Below, in pieces: positions 7,301-7,941 of a stretch of DNA of 7,941 bases. Under the pieces are notes generated by a model. That model worked only from the letters and a program-made list of their open reading frames with translations. It had not been told where the DNA came from and ran no database searches. The stretch spans positions 1 to 7,941 of the forward strand of contig JAFZUH010000203.1 in assembly GCA_017618435.1 (NCBI GenBank), written 5' to 3'. This DNA comes from Bacteroidales bacterium. GTDB taxonomy: Bacteria > Bacteroidota > Bacteroidia > Bacteroidales > WCHB1-69. Both the position numbers and the translations under genes were made by a program. Within the stretch, counting starts at the first letter, position 1, and every line of letters starts with the position of its first letter.

Positions 7301-7941
7301 GTGTATTCCATGCGGTTGCCGGCACGGTCAACAACGGTACGCGGCACGCCGAACCTGTAATCATAATCCTGCATGTAGGATGCCACGCCGAAAGTGTCCG
7401 TAACAGCAGTCGGATAGGTGTTGGCAATGCTGTCGTAGGCAAAATAGGTAGTGGTGTTGGGGCTCCGCAATGCCACAATATTCCCGTAGGCATTGTATTC
7501 CATGCGGGTGCTCAGACAGTGCGTGCTGTCAAAGTAGTCGTGTATGGCGGTAATATGTCCCATAGCGTCCAAGTCCGTGGTGCGGCGGCGTAGCAAGACG
7601 TTTGCCCCGTTGCGCAAATCCACACGGCTTACTCTGTTAACGCAATAATTTCCATTATATTGTGCATGATAAAAAATATTTGCCGTAATTTTTGCCTGGT
7701 CGGTGGAGCTTTCGCTCTGGCGGACAAGGTTGCCGTAGTGGTTTTCGTATTCAAAGGTCTGTGTGCGGGTGATGGGGGCATAGTTTAAACCTTCAAAATA
7801 GCAGGTGCGGGTGGCGTTCAACTTCGGGAACACCCTTGCGGCTCCGCCGACGGTGTTCAGGGTGTCCAAGCTGATTTGGTTAGTCGTCTGCACATAACGG
7901 CGGTGCAGGCTGTCGTAAAGCACTTCTGCCAATATTTGTCC
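4309..7941 (-). CDS. Rhs/YD-repeat polymorphic toxin with C-terminal JAMM-like domain (N-terminus outside window)
   Basis: This is the C-terminal part of a large Rhs protein. Rhs repeats fold into a shell that encloses a toxic C-terminal tip delivered to rival cells. The frame is open to the window edge (codons GGA CAA ATA precede the TTG at 7932), so the real start and any export or trafficking domain lie outside. Residue numbers here count from that TTG. YD-type repeats fill residues 1 to about 960, for example YDALGR, YTYDLLGR, YEYDSWGR-like FEYDSWGR and YDYDLGG. The Rhs-associated core end follows at about 969-1011 (YYEARYYAPP, SRDP, NNPVKYVDPSG). After the DPSG hinge, a 196-residue tip (1012-1207) carries HSHP and PSDDD, read as a JAMM-like metallopeptidase. 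Translation ends with tandem stops, TAG TAA. The next gene starts 10 bases downstream and is the likely immunity gene. Family assignment as Rhs is firm; the tip's activity is inferred from motifs only. Confidence 0.93.
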   Translation of the reverse strand, partial: GQILAEVLYDSLHRRYVQTTNQISLDTLNTVGGAARVFPKLNATRTCYFEGLNYAPITRTQTFEYENHYGNLVRQSESSTDQAKITANIFYHAQYNGNYCVNRVSRVDLRNGANVLLRRRTTDLDAMGHITAIHDYFDSTHCLSTRMEYNAYGNIVALRSPNTTTYFAYDSIANTYPTAVTDTFGVASYMQDYDYRFGVPRTVVDRAGNRMEYTLDAWGRTLTIRGPKEIAANQPYTLRFSYFGKDSLKAYASSLTEHYDSQHPNNSIKVRTYCDGLGRIVQTRKEAAVNGVEKQVVSGLQQYDALGRAIKTYYPTEAALSDTACAFVTGSIPPATVVYDVLDRPLVQTAPDGSSSTFLYGFDGSHLGKMLFKTTTTDANHHSSIELKDVNGQPWAVKAAGQPFVYFDYNAAGDNIRVYSSIANDWERIYTYDLLGRKLTYTEGELWDSYTYNGMNLSTYRQRWQESGQHRTKTTIYHYTAHRIDSVSYDDALSTVYHYNAYGQPDSVYDESGVMCYTYGNMGEITRETRIYALPFLSAPLALSTLFEYDSWGRILNITYPDNEIVNYDYDLGGQLERMYNNSSYTYLDNIIYDKFGAKTSQDYGNGILTQYTYNDTTRRLSEIATNNGSLINYTYDLVGNVTQVASTCPWLPNQSFTETFSYDSTDQLISANETQSYQLAVNYGNWGKVMQYDIAQTDMLNNATETHSRSYAYPTANYSHAQTSFAPIMQTGDEQISLSYGINGSLIKKETTQPQQHTEYYLFNSQGNLKAYSDDIMSFAYYGYNAANTRTYKLSLYNTNLWINGQQQPLNLQWQNAMFYPNTYLNFNQNGEYTKHYYNGMERVASRLGDNTTTIALNNNILEDRKLQLEDQFRVDIHKLIYETVLIDLPPFIDVNALQPTGTPNDIYYYHPNHLGSTEFVTDNNATITQGFLYAPFGEITTEYNVNFGNNTIPKYSFNAKELDEETGMYYYEARYYAPPTFTSRDPMFEKYFWMSPYAYCANNPVKYVDPSGCEFGDYFDLDGNYLGWDGEYDGKIYFIKDKASISYNENGIINNSSVNIFVSTSKQVVFNILRVYFMTIDEGDNREFATCMERDKGLLFSHTFRGEKSVEELQDGEYPSVSIINYKNMEACIHSHPGKYAKWSALVPSDDDNRIHADLNVITGRTDFVDRTQGMGVSIYGAVFYDKNWKQLFSIEIEKLKQVFINTH
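4312..4899 (-). other. Variable C-terminal tip 1: JAMM/JAB-like putative metallopeptidase toxin domain
   Basis: This is the segment after the VDPSG hinge, residues 1012-1207 of the first Rhs protein. It opens with GDYFDLDGNYLGWDGEYDGK-type sequence, a linker style I associate with Bacteroidetes toxin tips. The candidate metal site is H1133-S-H1135-P, followed by S1148-D-D-D1151. Candidate catalytic glutamates are E1086 and E1092 in REFATCMER. A canonical JAMM site has seven residues between the second His and the Ser. Here Ser1143 has that spacing, but the residue three further on is Val rather than Asp, so the S1148/D1151 pair implies a five-residue insertion. The segment is AT-rich (15 G/C of 60 at 4741-4800). 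Proteolytic or deubiquitinase-like activity is inferred from family knowledge, and an inactive or non-JAMM domain remains possible. Confidence 0.6.
4901..4914. repeat. Identical 14-base hinge at the core/tip boundary, copy 1
   Basis: ccactcggatccac encodes VDPSG on the minus strand and is identical to 1611-1624. Sequence on the core side is similar but diverged; on the tip side it is unrelated. Confidence 0.85.
5972..6048 (-). repeat. Near-identical patch shared with 1-77
   Basis: This is the partner of the patch at 1-77, inside the main Rhs gene. The second Rhs copy has clearly different sequence at the equivalent place (YDSIGNIIRVNSSYPMP), so the similarity is specific to copies 1 and 3. 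Confidence 0.88.

Noticed and set aside
6448..7593. Plus-strand frames at 6448-6867, 6498-6806 and 7240-7593, and minus-strand out-of-frame ones at 6786-6968 and 7269-7493
   Set aside because: They are contained in the first Rhs gene, in the GC-richer part where chance frames are long.
7930..7932. TTG as the start codon of the first Rhs gene
   Set aside because: The frame stays open through GGA CAA ATA to the window edge, YD-type sequence is already under way, and there is no signal peptide. The gene is simply cut by the window.
1..7941. Insertion sequence or integrase driving cassette gain
   Set aside because: I found no transposase or integrase reading frame, no terminal inverted repeats and no target duplication. 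Homologous recombination through the core explains the structure.

Overview
The window is an Rhs (YD-repeat) toxin array from a low-GC member of the Bacteroidota, probably Bacteroidales. The assignment rests on the style of the Rhs core, on signal peptides that end in AQ or SQ, on AT-rich leaders without a Shine-Dalgarno motif, and on an overall AT bias. No marker gene fixes the genus. Every gene I can support lies on the minus strand. The order below follows transcription, from high to low coordinate.

The array has five members. (1) A long Rhs gene enters from the right edge (4309-7941, N-terminus outside the window). It ends in a variable C-terminal tip (CT) that looks like a JAMM/JAB-type metallopeptidase. 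(2) Ten bases later comes a 334-residue protein with a signal peptide (3294-4298), the candidate immunity protein. (3) A second, N-terminally truncated Rhs gene (1049-3319) starts inside the end of that gene. It repeats the Rhs core and ends in a different CT with a textbook JAMM motif. (4) A 170-residue cysteine-rich exported protein follows (506-1018), the second immunity candidate. (5) A third, still shorter Rhs gene starts on the stop codon of gene 4 (position 512) and runs off the left edge.

This is the layout of a polymorphic toxin locus: a main Rhs gene followed by displaced 'orphan' tip cassettes, each made of partial core + CT + immunity gene. Recombination through the shared core could exchange the tip of the main gene. 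The sequence supports this in four ways. Core identity stops at the VDPSG hinge, where the two complete copies share 14 identical bases. Copies 1 and 3 share a patch with 75 of 77 identical bases inside otherwise more diverged sequence. The orphans are progressively trimmed at their 5' ends. The CT and immunity segments are clearly more AT-rich than the cores.

The most interesting points are that two dissimilar JAMM-like tips sit on the same Rhs chassis, and that both immunity candidates carry export signals. Together these suggest effectors neutralised outside the cytoplasm. Apart from the short gaps between genes there is no non-coding DNA, and I saw no RNA gene, CRISPR array, IS element or convincing terminator.
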